Assembly (NCBI GenBank): GCA_020638135.1
Contig: JACKJE010000014.1
Coordinates: 30,107-94,106 of the forward strand
DNA length: 64,000 nt
Origin: Methylobacteriaceae bacterium
GTDB taxonomy: Bacteria; Pseudomonadota; Alphaproteobacteria; Rhizobiales; Beijerinckiaceae
Reading direction: 5' to 3'
The notes under the pieces were generated by a model. The model did no database searches. It worked only from the letters and a program-made list of their open reading frames with translations, and was not told the origin of the DNA. The stretch's first letter is position 1; each line of letters starts with the position of its first letter. This document shows, piece after piece, positions 1-8,057 of this stretch. Both the position numbers and the translations under genes were made by a program.

Positions 1-50
1 CGTCGCCGCGTTTTTACGCGATCTTGGCGACGGCTTGCGCCATATATGCA

Positions 51-66
51 AGATATTGTCATATCT
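51..66. promoter_or_regulatory. Perfect inverted repeat upstream of MarR gene
   Basis: AGATAT and ATATCT form a perfect 6-bp inverted repeat around a 4-base spacer, about 57 bases before the MarR-family start codon. MarR proteins commonly bind 16-20 bp palindromes in their own promoters, so this is a candidate autoregulatory operator. The repeat is seen directly; its function is inferred. Confidence 0.5.
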
Positions 67-122
67 ACCACGTGCCTGCCGGCCGCGCAAGTCGAATTTG
101 CGCCAGAAAAGTGGGTGAGAAG

Positions 123-647
123 ATGCTCGCACAGGATGAGATCAGGCGCGAAATGGCCAACAGATTGTTTTTTCGGCTGTATCAATGTGCAAATATGTTG
201 CATAAAACCGGCAGCCGCGCCGTGGAGGCGGAGGGATTGACGACCCAGCAATGGGCGGTGCTGGGCGCGCTGTCGCGCGAAAAGGCGAAAGGGGGCATGA
301 GCATCGGCGACCTCGCCCGCTATCTCCTCGTCAGCCGGCAAAATCTTGCAGGACTGGTCGGCCGCATGGAGCGCGACGGACACGTCGCGATCGTTCAGGA
401 CGAGCGGGACCGGCGATCGCGCCTCGTGACCATGACCGACAGCGGCCGCCATGTCTGGCAGGCCCTCGCCCTGCCGAAAATCTACGCCTATTACGACCAG
501 GCGCTGCAGGATTTTTCAGTCAACGACACCGTGCATGTCCTGCACTATCTGCTGAAGATCCTCGACAATATGAAGCGCCTCGACGATGGATCGGCGGACG
601 CACAGGCCGACGACGAGGAAGCCGAGACGACGCCTTCGGCTTCCTGA
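123..647 (+). CDS. MarR-family transcriptional regulator
   Basis: A 174-residue protein with the MarR winged-helix layout: an N-terminal dimerisation helix, a recognition helix region around SIGDLARYLLVSRQNLAGLV, and a beta wing ending in ERDRRSRLVTMTDSGR, the typical MarR wing signature. An in-frame ATG exists at 24, but ATG 123 is preferred because homology-like sequence begins there and the upstream 33 residues look non-coding. A perfect palindrome lies just upstream. The likely role is a ligand-responsive repressor. The adjacent convergent SDR gene does not prove a regulatory link. The effector is unknown. Confidence 0.85.
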   Translation: MLAQDEIRREMANRLFFRLYQCANMLHKTGSRAVEAEGLTTQQWAVLGALSREKAKGGMSIGDLARYLLVSRQNLAGLVGRMERDGHVAIVQDERDRRSRLVTMTDSGRHVWQALALPKIYAYYDQALQDFSVNDTVHVLHYLLKILDNMKRLDDGSADAQADDEEAETTPSAS

Positions 648-668
648 AATGCTCGAACATCGTCGCTC

Positions 669-1415
669 TCACAAGCTCGCGAGCATGCCGCCCGACACCG
701 GCAGCAGATGCCCGGTGATGTAGTCCGACTCGCCGGAGCACAGAAACAGCGCCGCATTGGCGATGTCTTCCGGGCGCCCGAGCCGCTTCAGCATGCTGCG
801 CGCCCGGTAGCTTTCCTTCATCGCCTCGTCGAGTTTTTCCACCGCCCGCGTCTCGATCAGCCCGGGCACGAGGCAGTTCACGTTGACGGCAGGCGCGAGT
901 TCGATCGCCAGCGAACGCGTCATCGATGCGACCGCCGCCTTTGCGGCGCCATAGTCGCCACTGCCGGCCTCGCCTGCGTAGTTGACGGACGAAACGTTGA
1001 GAATCTTGCCCGCCCCGCGCTCGATCATGCCGGGCGCGAGGCGCTGGATCAGATAGAGCGAGGCCTTGAGATTGATGGCGAAGGTCTCGTCCCAGCGCTT
1101 CTCGCTCATGGACAGCAGCGGCTGGTAAAGCGTGGCGTCACGAACGCCGCCGACGATATTGCAGAGAATGTCGACGCGACCGAATGCGGCAAGTCCCGCC
1201 CCGGCTACTGCTTCCGCCTCGTCGCGCACGGTGACGTCGGCGCGATGCGCGACGACGCGCGTCCGGCCCGAAAGCTCGTCGGCAGCAGCCTTCAGGCGCG
1301 AACCGGAAATATCGGTCAAGACCAGCGACGCGCCCTCCTCCGCAAAGCGTCGCGCGATCGCCGCTCCCATCGGGCCCGCGCCCGTGATCAGCGCGACTTT
1401 TCCATCAAGTCTCAT
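669..1415 (-). CDS. SDR-family oxidoreductase
   Basis: A 248-residue classical short-chain dehydrogenase/reductase. It has an N-terminal dinucleotide-binding turn TGAGPMG (residues 11-17, with Ala replacing the last Gly of TGxxxGxG), the catalytic set S142/S143-Y155-K159 in the YGAAK context, and a C-terminal substrate loop ending ITGHLLPVSGG. The usual NNAG motif is changed to CNIVGG. The start at 1415 puts the dinucleotide fold at the N terminus; the longer frame upstream adds only low-complexity residues. The substrate cannot be deduced. It is convergent with the MarR gene. Confidence 0.85.
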   Translation of the reverse strand: MRLDGKVALITGAGPMGAAIARRFAEEGASLVLTDISGSRLKAAADELSGRTRVVAHRADVTVRDEAEAVAGAGLAAFGRVDILCNIVGGVRDATLYQPLLSMSEKRWDETFAINLKASLYLIQRLAPGMIERGAGKILNVSSVNYAGEAGSGDYGAAKAAVASMTRSLAIELAPAVNVNCLVPGLIETRAVEKLDEAMKESYRARSMLKRLGRPEDIANAALFLCSGESDYITGHLLPVSGGMLASL

Positions 1416-1683
1416 CCGCCCCTGCTCCACTGCCGTTCGATTGCGATCACATCGAAACCCGAGCGCGAATAATCCTCCGGCGCGACGCCGCGCGCAATCT
1501 GGACGATCCGACAAAAACCGGCCTGGCGTCGCACGACGCCAATCCAACGATCACTGCTGTTCGCCTAGGGCATGTCGATCGAACGGCCGGGATCGTTCGG
1601 CTCTTCGCAAATACCTTTGCACGATATATCCATTCACGACCTTCTGCGCCTGCATTCGTCGCGAAGCGCATCGTCGTTCTGCG

Positions 1684-1720
1684 ATAGCGCGACGCTATGA
1701 CAATGCGAGGGAAACGCTAT
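1684..1720. promoter_or_regulatory. OxyR-type operator, three of four half-sites intact
   Basis: ATAG-N7-CTAT occurs at 1684-1698. Continuing with OxyR tetramer spacing (N7, quarter-site, N7, quarter-site) gives a degenerate CGAG at 1706-1709 and a perfect CTAT at 1717-1720. The site lies about 77-113 bases upstream of the repeat-protein start codon, a normal activator position. The 381-base gap 1416-1796 otherwise holds only the divergent promoter regions and no gene I can support. Confidence 0.6.
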
Positions 1721-1796
1721 TTCACTCCGCGCCGCGCCTCTGGAAAATTGACTACAGCCTCAGCAAGCCAACGAGGCGTTTCGAGAGGAGAAAGCA

Positions 1797-2171
1797 ATGA
1801 AATCGCGGTTCGCCATCCTGTTCGGCGCGGCGCTCGCCATCGCCGCCCCGTCCGTCTCTTTCGCCGCCGGTCCCTGCGGGCCCGCGGGCAATGGCAGCGT
1901 GACGACGGCCTCCGCCGCAAAGCCGGAAGGCAATGGCGCCGTCATCAATGCGAATGGCAAGGCCGAAGGCAATGGCGCTGTCATCGGCGCGAGCGCCAAG
2001 GCCGAGGGCAATGGCCGGGTCGTCACCGCGTCCGCCGGCAAGCCGGAAGGCAATGGCCGGGTTGTCACGGCGTCGGCGGGCAAGCCGGAAGGCAACGGCG
2101 CCGTCATCGGCGCGAGCGCCAAGGCCGAAGGCAACGGCGCGGTCGTGAACGCGTCGGGCGACTGCAAGTAA
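1797..2171 (+). CDS. Secreted tandem-repeat protein, function unknown
   Basis: A 124-residue protein. Residues 1-23 are a clear Sec signal peptide (basic start, Ala/Leu-rich core, cleavage after SFA). The mature part is seven 13-14 residue repeats built on GNGxVxxASAxKxE, almost without aromatic residues. There is one cysteine just after the cleavage site (C27) and one as the penultimate residue (C123), which could be joined as a disulfide in the periplasm. The regular GNG turns suggest a small beta-solenoid. It is monocistronic, with an RBS (GAGGAGAA) before the ATG, an OxyR-type site upstream and a strong terminator downstream. I do not recognise a named family. Confidence 0.75.
   Translation: MKSRFAILFGAALAIAAPSVSFAAGPCGPAGNGSVTTASAAKPEGNGAVINANGKAEGNGAVIGASAKAEGNGRVVTASAGKPEGNGRVVTASAGKPEGNGAVIGASAKAEGNGAVVNASGDCK
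1887..2168 (+). repeat. Seven in-frame 39/42-bp coding repeats
   Basis: Tandem 39- or 42-base units each begin GGCAATGGC or a near copy and encode GNGxV repeats. Units 2/3 and 6, and units 4 and 5, are almost identical in DNA, which points to recent unit duplication and probable copy-number variation. All units keep the reading frame. Confidence 0.85.
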
Positions 2172-2199
2172 GTCGCGCGGTCCGCTCCGCAAACACAAG

Positions 2200-2232
2200 A
2201 TGGCGCGTCGCGAGACGCGCCATTCTCTTTTG
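2200..2232. terminator. Rho-independent terminator
   Basis: A perfect 10-bp stem (2200-2209 with 2214-2223, loop GCGA) is followed by TCTCTTTT on the plus strand. It ends the repeat-protein transcript. Because the HtrA gene converges from the other side, the stem may also serve that strand, although the T-run favours the plus direction. Confidence 0.85.
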
Positions 2233-2264
2233 TGCAGAAGATCCGGTTAAGCGCGCCGACCGAC

Positions 2265-3581
2265 CTATTCGGCGATGGCGATGTCCACCCAGCGATCGCC
2301 GCCCGGACCGGAAACAAGCAGCAGCGCGGATGTCTTTTTCCTGCGGTTGAACATGTCGTCGATGGCGCCGCCCATCTCGCCGGCTGTCTTGACCGCTGTC
2401 GAACCGACGCGCTTTACGACGTCGCCTTCCCGCAGTCCTGCAGTCCATGCGATCGAGCGTTCGATGATCGACTTGACGGTCGGCCCTGCCGGCGTATCGA
2501 CGAATTTCACGCCGAAATCGGCATAATCGTTGAGCCTCGGAGCGGCCTCCATCTTCGAGGCCCAGATCTCCTTCGGCCATTCGCCGATCGAGACGGGCAG
2601 AACGATTTTCTGTCCGTCGCGATAGAGCTCCATCGCCAGCGTCTGGCCGGATGCGCGCGCGACAGCGCGATTGAGCGATGACGTGCCTTCGATCGCGTGG
2701 TCGCCGAGCCTGACGAGAATGTCGCCGACCTCAAGCCTTGCGTGCGCGGCTGGGCCGTTCTCCGTAATCGCGGAAAGGATCACGCCCTTGTCGGCCGGCA
2801 CACCCGCTGCGCGCGCCATCTGGGCGGTCAGCGACTGCCCTGTCACGCCGAGCCAACCGAAGCGCGGCGAGCCGTATTGCAGAACGTTGTCGACGAGAAA
2901 CCGGACGTCGTTGATCGGGATCGAAAAGCCGATGCCGATCGAACCGCCCTTGTTGCGCGTGTAGATCGCCTGGTTGACCCCGATGACCGCGCCGTTCATG
3001 TCGAACAGCGGCCCGCCGGAATTGCCCTGGTTGATCGTGGCGTCCGTCTGGATCAGATCGTCATAGGCGGACAAACCCGCCTGACGATGAAAAGCGCTGA
3101 TCACGCCCGCGGAGACGGAGCTCGAGAAACCCAGGGGATTGCCGATCGCCACCACCGCCTGGCCGACGCGCAAGCTCGCACTGTCGCCGAATCTGACGGT
3201 CGGCAGCGGCCGGCCGACATCGATCTTCAGGAGCGCGATATCGAACGTCAGCGCCTTGCCGACCAGTTTCGCCGGGACATGCTCGCCCGTCGACAGCGTC
3301 ACGAAAATCGAATAGGCGCCGTCGACCACATGACGATTGGTGACGATCAGGCCCGTTCCGTCGACGATGAAGCCAGAGCCGACCTCGTCCTGGATCAGCG
3401 TGGTCTTGCCTTTCGGCTTGCCGCTGTTCGGCTCCGCCTTGGTCAACCCCCGCGTATATATGTCGACGAAAGCGGGCCTCACGTCCGCGGCAAGATCCGC
3501 GACGGTCCGGTATTCCGCGCGCGCGCCCGTGGCGGTCGAGACGGCGGCAAGCGCCGTCAGCGCAAAAGCAGTCCTGCGCAT
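2265..3581 (-). CDS. HtrA/DegP-like periplasmic serine protease
   Basis: A 438-residue trypsin-like protease with two PDZ domains. A signal peptide ending ATGARA precedes the protease domain (about 25-215). The triad is visible: H84 (TNRHVVDG), D114 (FDIALLKI) and S188 (QGNSGGPLF). PDZ1 is about 245-320 and PDZ2 about 345-430. Family members degrade or refold damaged envelope proteins. It lies 9 bases downstream of the patatin gene on the same strand, so it is probably the last gene of a bdhA-patatin-htrA transcript. The linker and second PDZ are less canonical than E. coli DegP, so the exact paralogue is not assigned. Confidence 0.9.
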   Translation of the reverse strand: MRRTAFALTALAAVSTATGARAEYRTVADLAADVRPAFVDIYTRGLTKAEPNSGKPKGKTTLIQDEVGSGFIVDGTGLIVTNRHVVDGAYSIFVTLSTGEHVPAKLVGKALTFDIALLKIDVGRPLPTVRFGDSASLRVGQAVVAIGNPLGFSSSVSAGVISAFHRQAGLSAYDDLIQTDATINQGNSGGPLFDMNGAVIGVNQAIYTRNKGGSIGIGFSIPINDVRFLVDNVLQYGSPRFGWLGVTGQSLTAQMARAAGVPADKGVILSAITENGPAAHARLEVGDILVRLGDHAIEGTSSLNRAVARASGQTLAMELYRDGQKIVLPVSIGEWPKEIWASKMEAAPRLNDYADFGVKFVDTPAGPTVKSIIERSIAWTAGLREGDVVKRVGSTAVKTAGEMGGAIDDMFNRRKKTSALLLVSGPGGDRWVDIAIAE

Positions 3582-3590
3582 GTGCTCCTC

Positions 3591-4814
3591 CTATCGCTCG
3601 ATTGCAGCCTGCATGTCGTCGACCAATGTCGGCGTACGATCCATCAGATGCGCCGGATCGATCCGGTCCCGTCGCAACTCGTGCAGGTAGAAGCCCTCGC
3701 GCGGATCGACGTCGGACCGCCACGGCTGTTCGGCGAGCGCCTGCCGCGCGTCACGAAGGCCCGCCTCCCAGCGCATGCGAATGCCGGACTTGCTGAAGTC
3801 TATGTCCTTGGTGTGATCTTCGCCGTTGATCTGCGGCGACAGCAATCGCACGACGTGCATTCTCGTGAGGCAGCCGTGGCTTGCGATCTCCTGAACGTCC
3901 GGCCGCTGCAGCGCATCGGGCGGCAGCAGACCGACGAGTTCCGAAATCGCGTGTCGCATGCGGTGGAGCTGCGCCTGGCGCCTGATATGCGTCGCCGCGC
4001 GGCTGGAATATTGCAGATCCTTCTGCCGGTTCATCACCTGCAGAATGGAATCCGGCTCGGCGCCGTCGGGGTTCCACACGTGGACGGCGAAGATGATCGA
4101 GCTCCTTCGCGGGAAGTCGTCGAACACGGCCTCGACGGGCGTATTCGAGAGGATGCCGCCGTCCCAGTAGAGTTCGCCATTGATCCGCACCGCCGGAAAT
4201 GCGGGCGGCAAGGCGCCGGACGCCATAATGTGACTGACGTCGATCGCCTCGTCGCGGCTGTCGAAATACCGCATCTGCGCCGTGCCGACATTGGCGGCGC
4301 CGACCGTCAGCCTGGGCCCCGCGCGCCCCAGTCGCTTGAAGTCGACGAGTTCTTCGAGCGTGCGACGCAGCGGCATGGTCGAATAATAGCCGGCGGCTTC
4401 CGGCGCGAGGCGAACGTGCTGGCCGAGAAAAGCGAGCGGGTTCGGTTTGAAGAAGCCCTGCACGCCGAGATTGACGGTCGTCCAGTTTGGCAGAAGGTTG
4501 CCGAAAGCCGATGCGGCGGCGAATGCCAGATCGAAGGCGGATGAGTGCGAGACGCGGCTCCAGAAATCCTGCAGGCGCTCGATGCGCGTATCCGCATCGT
4601 TGCCCGCAACGATGCTGGCGTTGATCGCGCCGATCGACGTGCCGATCACCCAGTCGGGCTCGACGCCCGCCTCGTGAAGCGCCTGATAGACGCCTGCCTG
4701 ATAGGCGCCGAGCGCGCCGCCGCCCTGGAACACCAGCACGATCTGGTTCTTCCCGTCGTGCAGATCGGGCGCGGCGACGTCGCCATAGCCGCAGATGTGG
4801 TGATTGTCGCTCAT
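3591..4814 (-). CDS. Patatin-like phospholipase (DUF3734-type)
   Basis: A 407-residue patatin-family acyl hydrolase. The oxyanion loop GGGALG is at 31-36, the nucleophile S60 is in GTSIG, and the catalytic D218 is in the DGG motif. A C-terminal region of about 110 residues continues past the patatin fold, as in bacterial members carrying DUF3734. The start at 4814 is set by a strong RBS (GGGAGGG) and by the N-terminal position of the oxyanion loop. It sits 11 bases after bdhA. That pairing suggests work on lipid or polyhydroxybutyrate-granule substrates, but this is inference. Confidence 0.88.
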   Translation of the reverse strand: MSDNHHICGYGDVAAPDLHDGKNQIVLVFQGGGALGAYQAGVYQALHEAGVEPDWVIGTSIGAINASIVAGNDADTRIERLQDFWSRVSHSSAFDLAFAAASAFGNLLPNWTTVNLGVQGFFKPNPLAFLGQHVRLAPEAAGYYSTMPLRRTLEELVDFKRLGRAGPRLTVGAANVGTAQMRYFDSRDEAIDVSHIMASGALPPAFPAVRINGELYWDGGILSNTPVEAVFDDFPRRSSIIFAVHVWNPDGAEPDSILQVMNRQKDLQYSSRAATHIRRQAQLHRMRHAISELVGLLPPDALQRPDVQEIASHGCLTRMHVVRLLSPQINGEDHTKDIDFSKSGIRMRWEAGLRDARQALAEQPWRSDVDPREGFYLHELRRDRIDPAHLMDRTPTLVDDMQAAIER

Positions 4815-4825
4815 GGCTCCCTCCC

Positions 4826-5647
4826 CTAGTGCGCGGTCCAGCCGCCGTCGGCCGCAAGCGCCGCGCCAGTGATCGAAGCTGCGCCATCGCTCGCCAGGAA
4901 CAGGGCGATCGCCCCGATTTCCTCGACCGTGCCGAAGCGTTTGTTGGGTTGCTGGGCGAGCAGAACGTCGCGAATGACCTGTTCGCGCGCGACGCCATGC
5001 GCTTTCGCCTGCCCCTCGATCTGCGCCTCGACGAGCGGCGTGTAGACATAGCCCGGGCAGATCGCGTTGCATGTCACGCCCGATTGCGCCGCCTCCAGCG
5101 CGATCGTCTTGGTCAGCCCGATCACGCCGTGCTTGGCGGCGACATAGGCCGACTTGAACGGCGACGCGACCAGCCCATGCGCGGACGCGATATTGACGAT
5201 GCGGCCCCAGCCTTTGTCGCGCATCGCAGGCAAGGCGAGTCGGGCCGTGTGAAAGGCCGACGACAGATTGATCGAGAGGATCAGGTCCCATTTCTCGACC
5301 GGGAAAGATTCGACGGGCGCGACATGCTGTATCCCGGCGTTGTTGACCAATATGTCGACGGCGCCGAAGCGGCGGATCGCTTCATCCATCATCGTCTCGA
5401 TCTCCTGCGGCCGCGACAGATCCGCGCCCGAATAGATCGCGTCGACGCCATTCGCGCGCGCCACCTCGCAGGCAATCCTGGCGATCGTCCGCGGTTCGCC
5501 GAGGCCGTTCAGGACGACATTGGCGCCGGCGCGCGCGAGCGCCTGTGCGACGCCGAGGCCGATGCCGCTGGTGGACCCTGTGACGAGCGCGGTCTTGCCG
5601 AGCAGCGAGCGCTCGACGGCTTTCATTTCTTTCGACTGGTATGTCAT
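4826..5647 (-). CDS. bdhA: D-3-hydroxybutyrate dehydrogenase
   Basis: A 273-residue SDR that oxidises D-3-hydroxybutyrate to acetoacetate with NAD+. The cofactor motif is TGSTSGIG (23-30), NNAG is at 102-105, and the catalytic residues are S155, Y168 and K172. The segments CPGYVYTPLVE and NKRFGTVEEIG match the hydroxybutyrate-dehydrogenase subgroup. It heads the transcript with the patatin and htrA genes, suggesting use of stored polyhydroxybutyrate. An ATAG-N7-CTAT site lies about 80 bases upstream of the start, hinting at redox-linked control. Confidence 0.9.
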   Translation of the reverse strand: MTYQSKEMKAVERSLLGKTALVTGSTSGIGLGVAQALARAGANVVLNGLGEPRTIARIACEVARANGVDAIYSGADLSRPQEIETMMDEAIRRFGAVDILVNNAGIQHVAPVESFPVEKWDLILSINLSSAFHTARLALPAMRDKGWGRIVNIASAHGLVASPFKSAYVAAKHGVIGLTKTIALEAAQSGVTCNAICPGYVYTPLVEAQIEGQAKAHGVAREQVIRDVLLAQQPNKRFGTVEEIGAIALFLASDGAASITGAALAADGGWTAH

Positions 5648-5725
5648 GGCTTCCTCACGCGTTGATCTGCTGGAATGGTCGTCCGGACCGAAGCGCAACG
5701 GAAATGCCGGCTCACTCCTGTAACG

Positions 5726-5740
5726 ATAGGCTTTCGCTAT
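5726..5740. promoter_or_regulatory. OxyR-type ATAG-N7-CTAT site upstream of bdhA
   Basis: Perfect ATAG (5726-5729) and CTAT (5737-5740) quarter-sites are separated by seven bases, in the gap between bdhA (minus strand, start 5647) and the end of the membrane-protein gene. It sits about 79-93 bases upstream of the bdhA start. It is one of five such sites in the first 10 kb. Confidence 0.5.
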
Positions 5741-5782
5741 TCATTGCGTTGCGGGCGAGTGACGACGCCCGGCGCATTCCGC

Positions 5783-6415
5783 CTATCGCGCTTCGAGACG
5801 CTCGAAGATCACGACCGCGAGATAGCCGAACAGCACATGCCCGGCCCAACTCATGAACGACAGAAGAGCAGCGCCATCGAGCAGCAGGAATGGCAGGCCC
5901 GCGAGCGGCGCCATGATGCCGAGCGCGTTGAACCAGGTGAACGAGCCCCAGATCAGCGCATCGCGATGCAGTCGAGACGGGTTGAGGAAGCGCGTCGCTG
6001 TCGTCAGCGCCACGACGAGCCAGAACGCGCCCTCGCCTGCATCGACCCCGTAGCGCTTGGCGCGCCATCCAACCGCGATGGTGAAGAGGGCGAGCACGAC
6101 GATGTCGAGAATGGCGCCCCAGTTCCGGATGAAGCGCGATACGGCGAAATAGGCGAGCGGATAACCGAAGATGCCCACGAGATAGTGCAGGAAGGTCGCC
6201 GTCGACAGCGGCATGTCGTAGCTGGTCCAGTGACGAACCAGCGAGCGGACCAGCTCCGGCGGTTCGAGCGGGCCTCCGACGACCCAGGCGGTGATCGTCC
6301 GCGCCCAGATCTCCCAGGCCATCAGCGCGCAATAGCCGCCGATGAAGAGATTGCGAAACGTGCGGGTGGAGGGAAAGGCGAGCGGCTGCGCCGCGGCCTG
6401 ACCGGTGATGCTCAT
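5783..6415 (-). CDS. Hypothetical multi-pass membrane protein
   Basis: A 210-residue protein with about six hydrophobic segments (LFIGGYCALMAWEIW, FLHYLVGIFGYPLAYFAV, ILDIVVLALFTIAVGW, GAFWLVVALTTATRFL, a Gly/Leu-rich pair near the C terminus). The start at 6415 is chosen because the sequence before it is Arg/Gly-rich and unlike a membrane protein N terminus. I do not recognise the family. The gene is divergent from the LysR regulator, with an OxyR-type site between them, so it is probably controlled by that regulator. Confidence 0.7.
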   Translation of the reverse strand: MSITGQAAAQPLAFPSTRTFRNLFIGGYCALMAWEIWARTITAWVVGGPLEPPELVRSLVRHWTSYDMPLSTATFLHYLVGIFGYPLAYFAVSRFIRNWGAILDIVVLALFTIAVGWRAKRYGVDAGEGAFWLVVALTTATRFLNPSRLHRDALIWGSFTWFNALGIMAPLAGLPFLLLDGAALLSFMSWAGHVLFGYLAVVIFERLEAR

Positions 6416-6537
6416 GGCGAGGCTCCCGAAGAGATTGCAGCGCGCGCCCGGGTCGAATATGTCGCCTGCGCGACCGACCCGAGATAACGCCCGCATCACC
6501 ATAGCGTTGGTTGACAGGCGTTCGAGGCAGCGTATCC

Positions 6538-6552
6538 ATAGCCGTCTGCTAT
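6538..6552. promoter_or_regulatory. OxyR-type ATAG-N7-CTAT site before LysR gene
   Basis: ATAG (6538-6541) and CTAT (6549-6552) flank seven bases between the divergent membrane-protein and LysR genes, 45-59 bases before the LysR start codon. A further lone ATAG is at 6501-6504. The position suits LysR autoregulation together with control of the divergent gene. Confidence 0.55.
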
Positions 6553-6596
6553 CGTCCTCGGAGCTACAAGGAGCCGTCGACTGACGGGGGGCGACG

Positions 6597-7484
6597 ATGG
6601 AAATGCACCAGGTCCGCTATTTCCTCGCGGTCTCGCAAACCATGAATTTCACGCGCGCCGCCGAGCAATGCCACGTGGCGCAACCCTCGCTCACGCGCGC
6701 GATCAAGCTGCTGGAAGAAGAATTGGGGGGCGACCTTTTCCGGCGCGAACGCAAGCTCACGCACCTCACCGAATTCGGCCAGCGGATGCTGCCGTTCCTG
6801 CGCCAGTGCTACGAAAGCGCGCAAACCGCCAAGACGCTGGCCAAGACGATCCGCACCGGCGCCCTGGCGCCCCTGCCGATCGCCATTTCCTCCTCGGTCG
6901 AGTTCTCCGTATTGACGCCCGCGTTCGTCGAACTCTCACGCAGCTTTCCCGGCCTCGAACTCAAATTCGCGCGCGGCGGCGAGGCGGAGGTTTCCGACTT
7001 CCTCAAGAAGGGCGACGTCGAGATCGCCGTGGCCGGAGCGCTCGCCGAGAAATGGGAACGGCTCGATTCCTGGCCATTGTTCTCCGAGCCATGCGTTATC
7101 GTCGTATGGCCGGAGCACCGGCTCGCCAATCTCGACGCCGTCGAGCCGGCAATGCTCGCCAACGAACGCATCCTGTTGCGGCCCTATTGCGAGACCTCCG
7201 AACGGGCGGTCAGACTGATCAAGGGCGATCTTGCGATCGCCCGCTCGCACGAGGCCGCCTGCGACGATGACGTCGTCAAGATGATCGAGGCGGAACTGGG
7301 AATCAGCATCCTGCCGACGAGCGCCATCGTTCCGCCGACGCTGCGCAAGATCGCGGTGCGCGGCGCGTCGCTCGATCGCACCGTGCATCTCTATTCGGTG
7401 GCGGGGCGCATGCGCTCGGCCGCCGCCGCCGCGCTGATGAAGCTTCTGCGCGCACGCGACTGGTCGGTCGGCGCCGCGCATTAG
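6597..7484 (+). CDS. LysR-family regulator, OxyR-like features
   Basis: A 295-residue LysR-type regulator. The N-terminal helix-turn-helix spans about 3-60 (FTRAAEQCHVAQPSLTRAIK) and is followed by a linker helix and an effector domain from about 90. C198 (LLRPYCE) falls where E. coli OxyR has its peroxidatic C199 (LLEDGHC). The resolving C208 has no counterpart, and the nearest other cysteine is C222. The gene sits among peroxiredoxin-like genes, and OxyR-type ATAG-N7-CTAT motifs recur in five neighbouring gaps. I infer a thiol- or peroxide-responsive regulator, not a proven OxyR orthologue. Confidence 0.8.
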   Translation: MEMHQVRYFLAVSQTMNFTRAAEQCHVAQPSLTRAIKLLEEELGGDLFRRERKLTHLTEFGQRMLPFLRQCYESAQTAKTLAKTIRTGALAPLPIAISSSVEFSVLTPAFVELSRSFPGLELKFARGGEAEVSDFLKKGDVEIAVAGALAEKWERLDSWPLFSEPCVIVVWPEHRLANLDAVEPAMLANERILLRPYCETSERAVRLIKGDLAIARSHEAACDDDVVKMIEAELGISILPTSAIVPPTLRKIAVRGASLDRTVHLYSVAGRMRSAAAAALMKLLRARDWSVGAAH

Positions 7485-7592
7485 CGGATCACCGAAGCCT
7501 TGCGCGTTCAAATCCAGAGCCAACAACTATTGGAATACAGCGGCGCCCCGTCCGATCATCCCGTCGTCGACGCCGGGATCATGGAGGTCGCG

Positions 7593-8054
7593 ATGAACCG
7601 CATATCGAAAGCTTTCGCCGCAATCTTCATTGTCGTTCTCGCGACGTCTTTCGCCGGCGCCGATCAGAAGGAGGACGTCGTCCGTCTCTACCGCGATTTC
7701 GTCTCGGCGCAGAACGCCCACGATCTGAAGGGCGTTCGCCGCCTGCTCTCGGATTCCCCGGATTTTCTCTGGGTCAGCGACGGCAAGCCGGTCTGGGGCG
7801 CGGATGCGATGGTCCGGCGGATGTCGACCTTTCAGGCCTCCGACGTCTGGCGAGTCGAACCGACGCTCGATCGCGCCCGCGCAGTGTCCCTCTCCAGCGA
7901 TGTCGCATTCCTGCATCTGCCGCTCGTACTGGAAATCGGCGCGCGCGCCAGCACCGATCGCTTGCGGTTTCTGGTCGGCATGGTGGCCAAGCGCACGCCC
8001 GCTGGCTGGCGGATCGCCGCGCTGTTCACGACAGGCGACAAAAGCGCGCCGTAG
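7593..8054 (+). CDS. Secreted SnoaL/NTF2-like protein
   Basis: A 153-residue protein with a signal peptide (residues 1-23, hydrophobic core AAIFIVVLATSFAGA) followed by one NTF2-like alpha+beta domain: a helix (VVRLYRDFVSAQNAHDL), the SPDFLWVSDGKPVWGADAM segment, then strands ending GWRIAALFTT. This layout is typical of SgcJ/SnoaL-like small-molecule binding proteins. The start at 7593 follows a GGAGG ribosome site. It lies between the LysR gene and the tail-to-tail peroxiredoxin-like gene. Ligand and role are unknown. Confidence 0.75.
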   Translation: MNRISKAFAAIFIVVLATSFAGADQKEDVVRLYRDFVSAQNAHDLKGVRRLLSDSPDFLWVSDGKPVWGADAMVRRMSTFQASDVWRVEPTLDRARAVSLSSDVAFLHLPLVLEIGARASTDRLRFLVGMVAKRTPAGWRIAALFTTGDKSAP

Positions 8055-8057
8055 CGT

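Noticed and set aside
1887..2168. CRISPR-like regular repeats
   Set aside because: The units are in-frame coding repeats without unique spacers and encode a signal-peptide protein.
2697..4544. 615-codon open frame on the plus strand
   Set aside because: It is antisense to htrA and the patatin gene, both of which have full catalytic motifs. Long antisense frames are common at this GC content.
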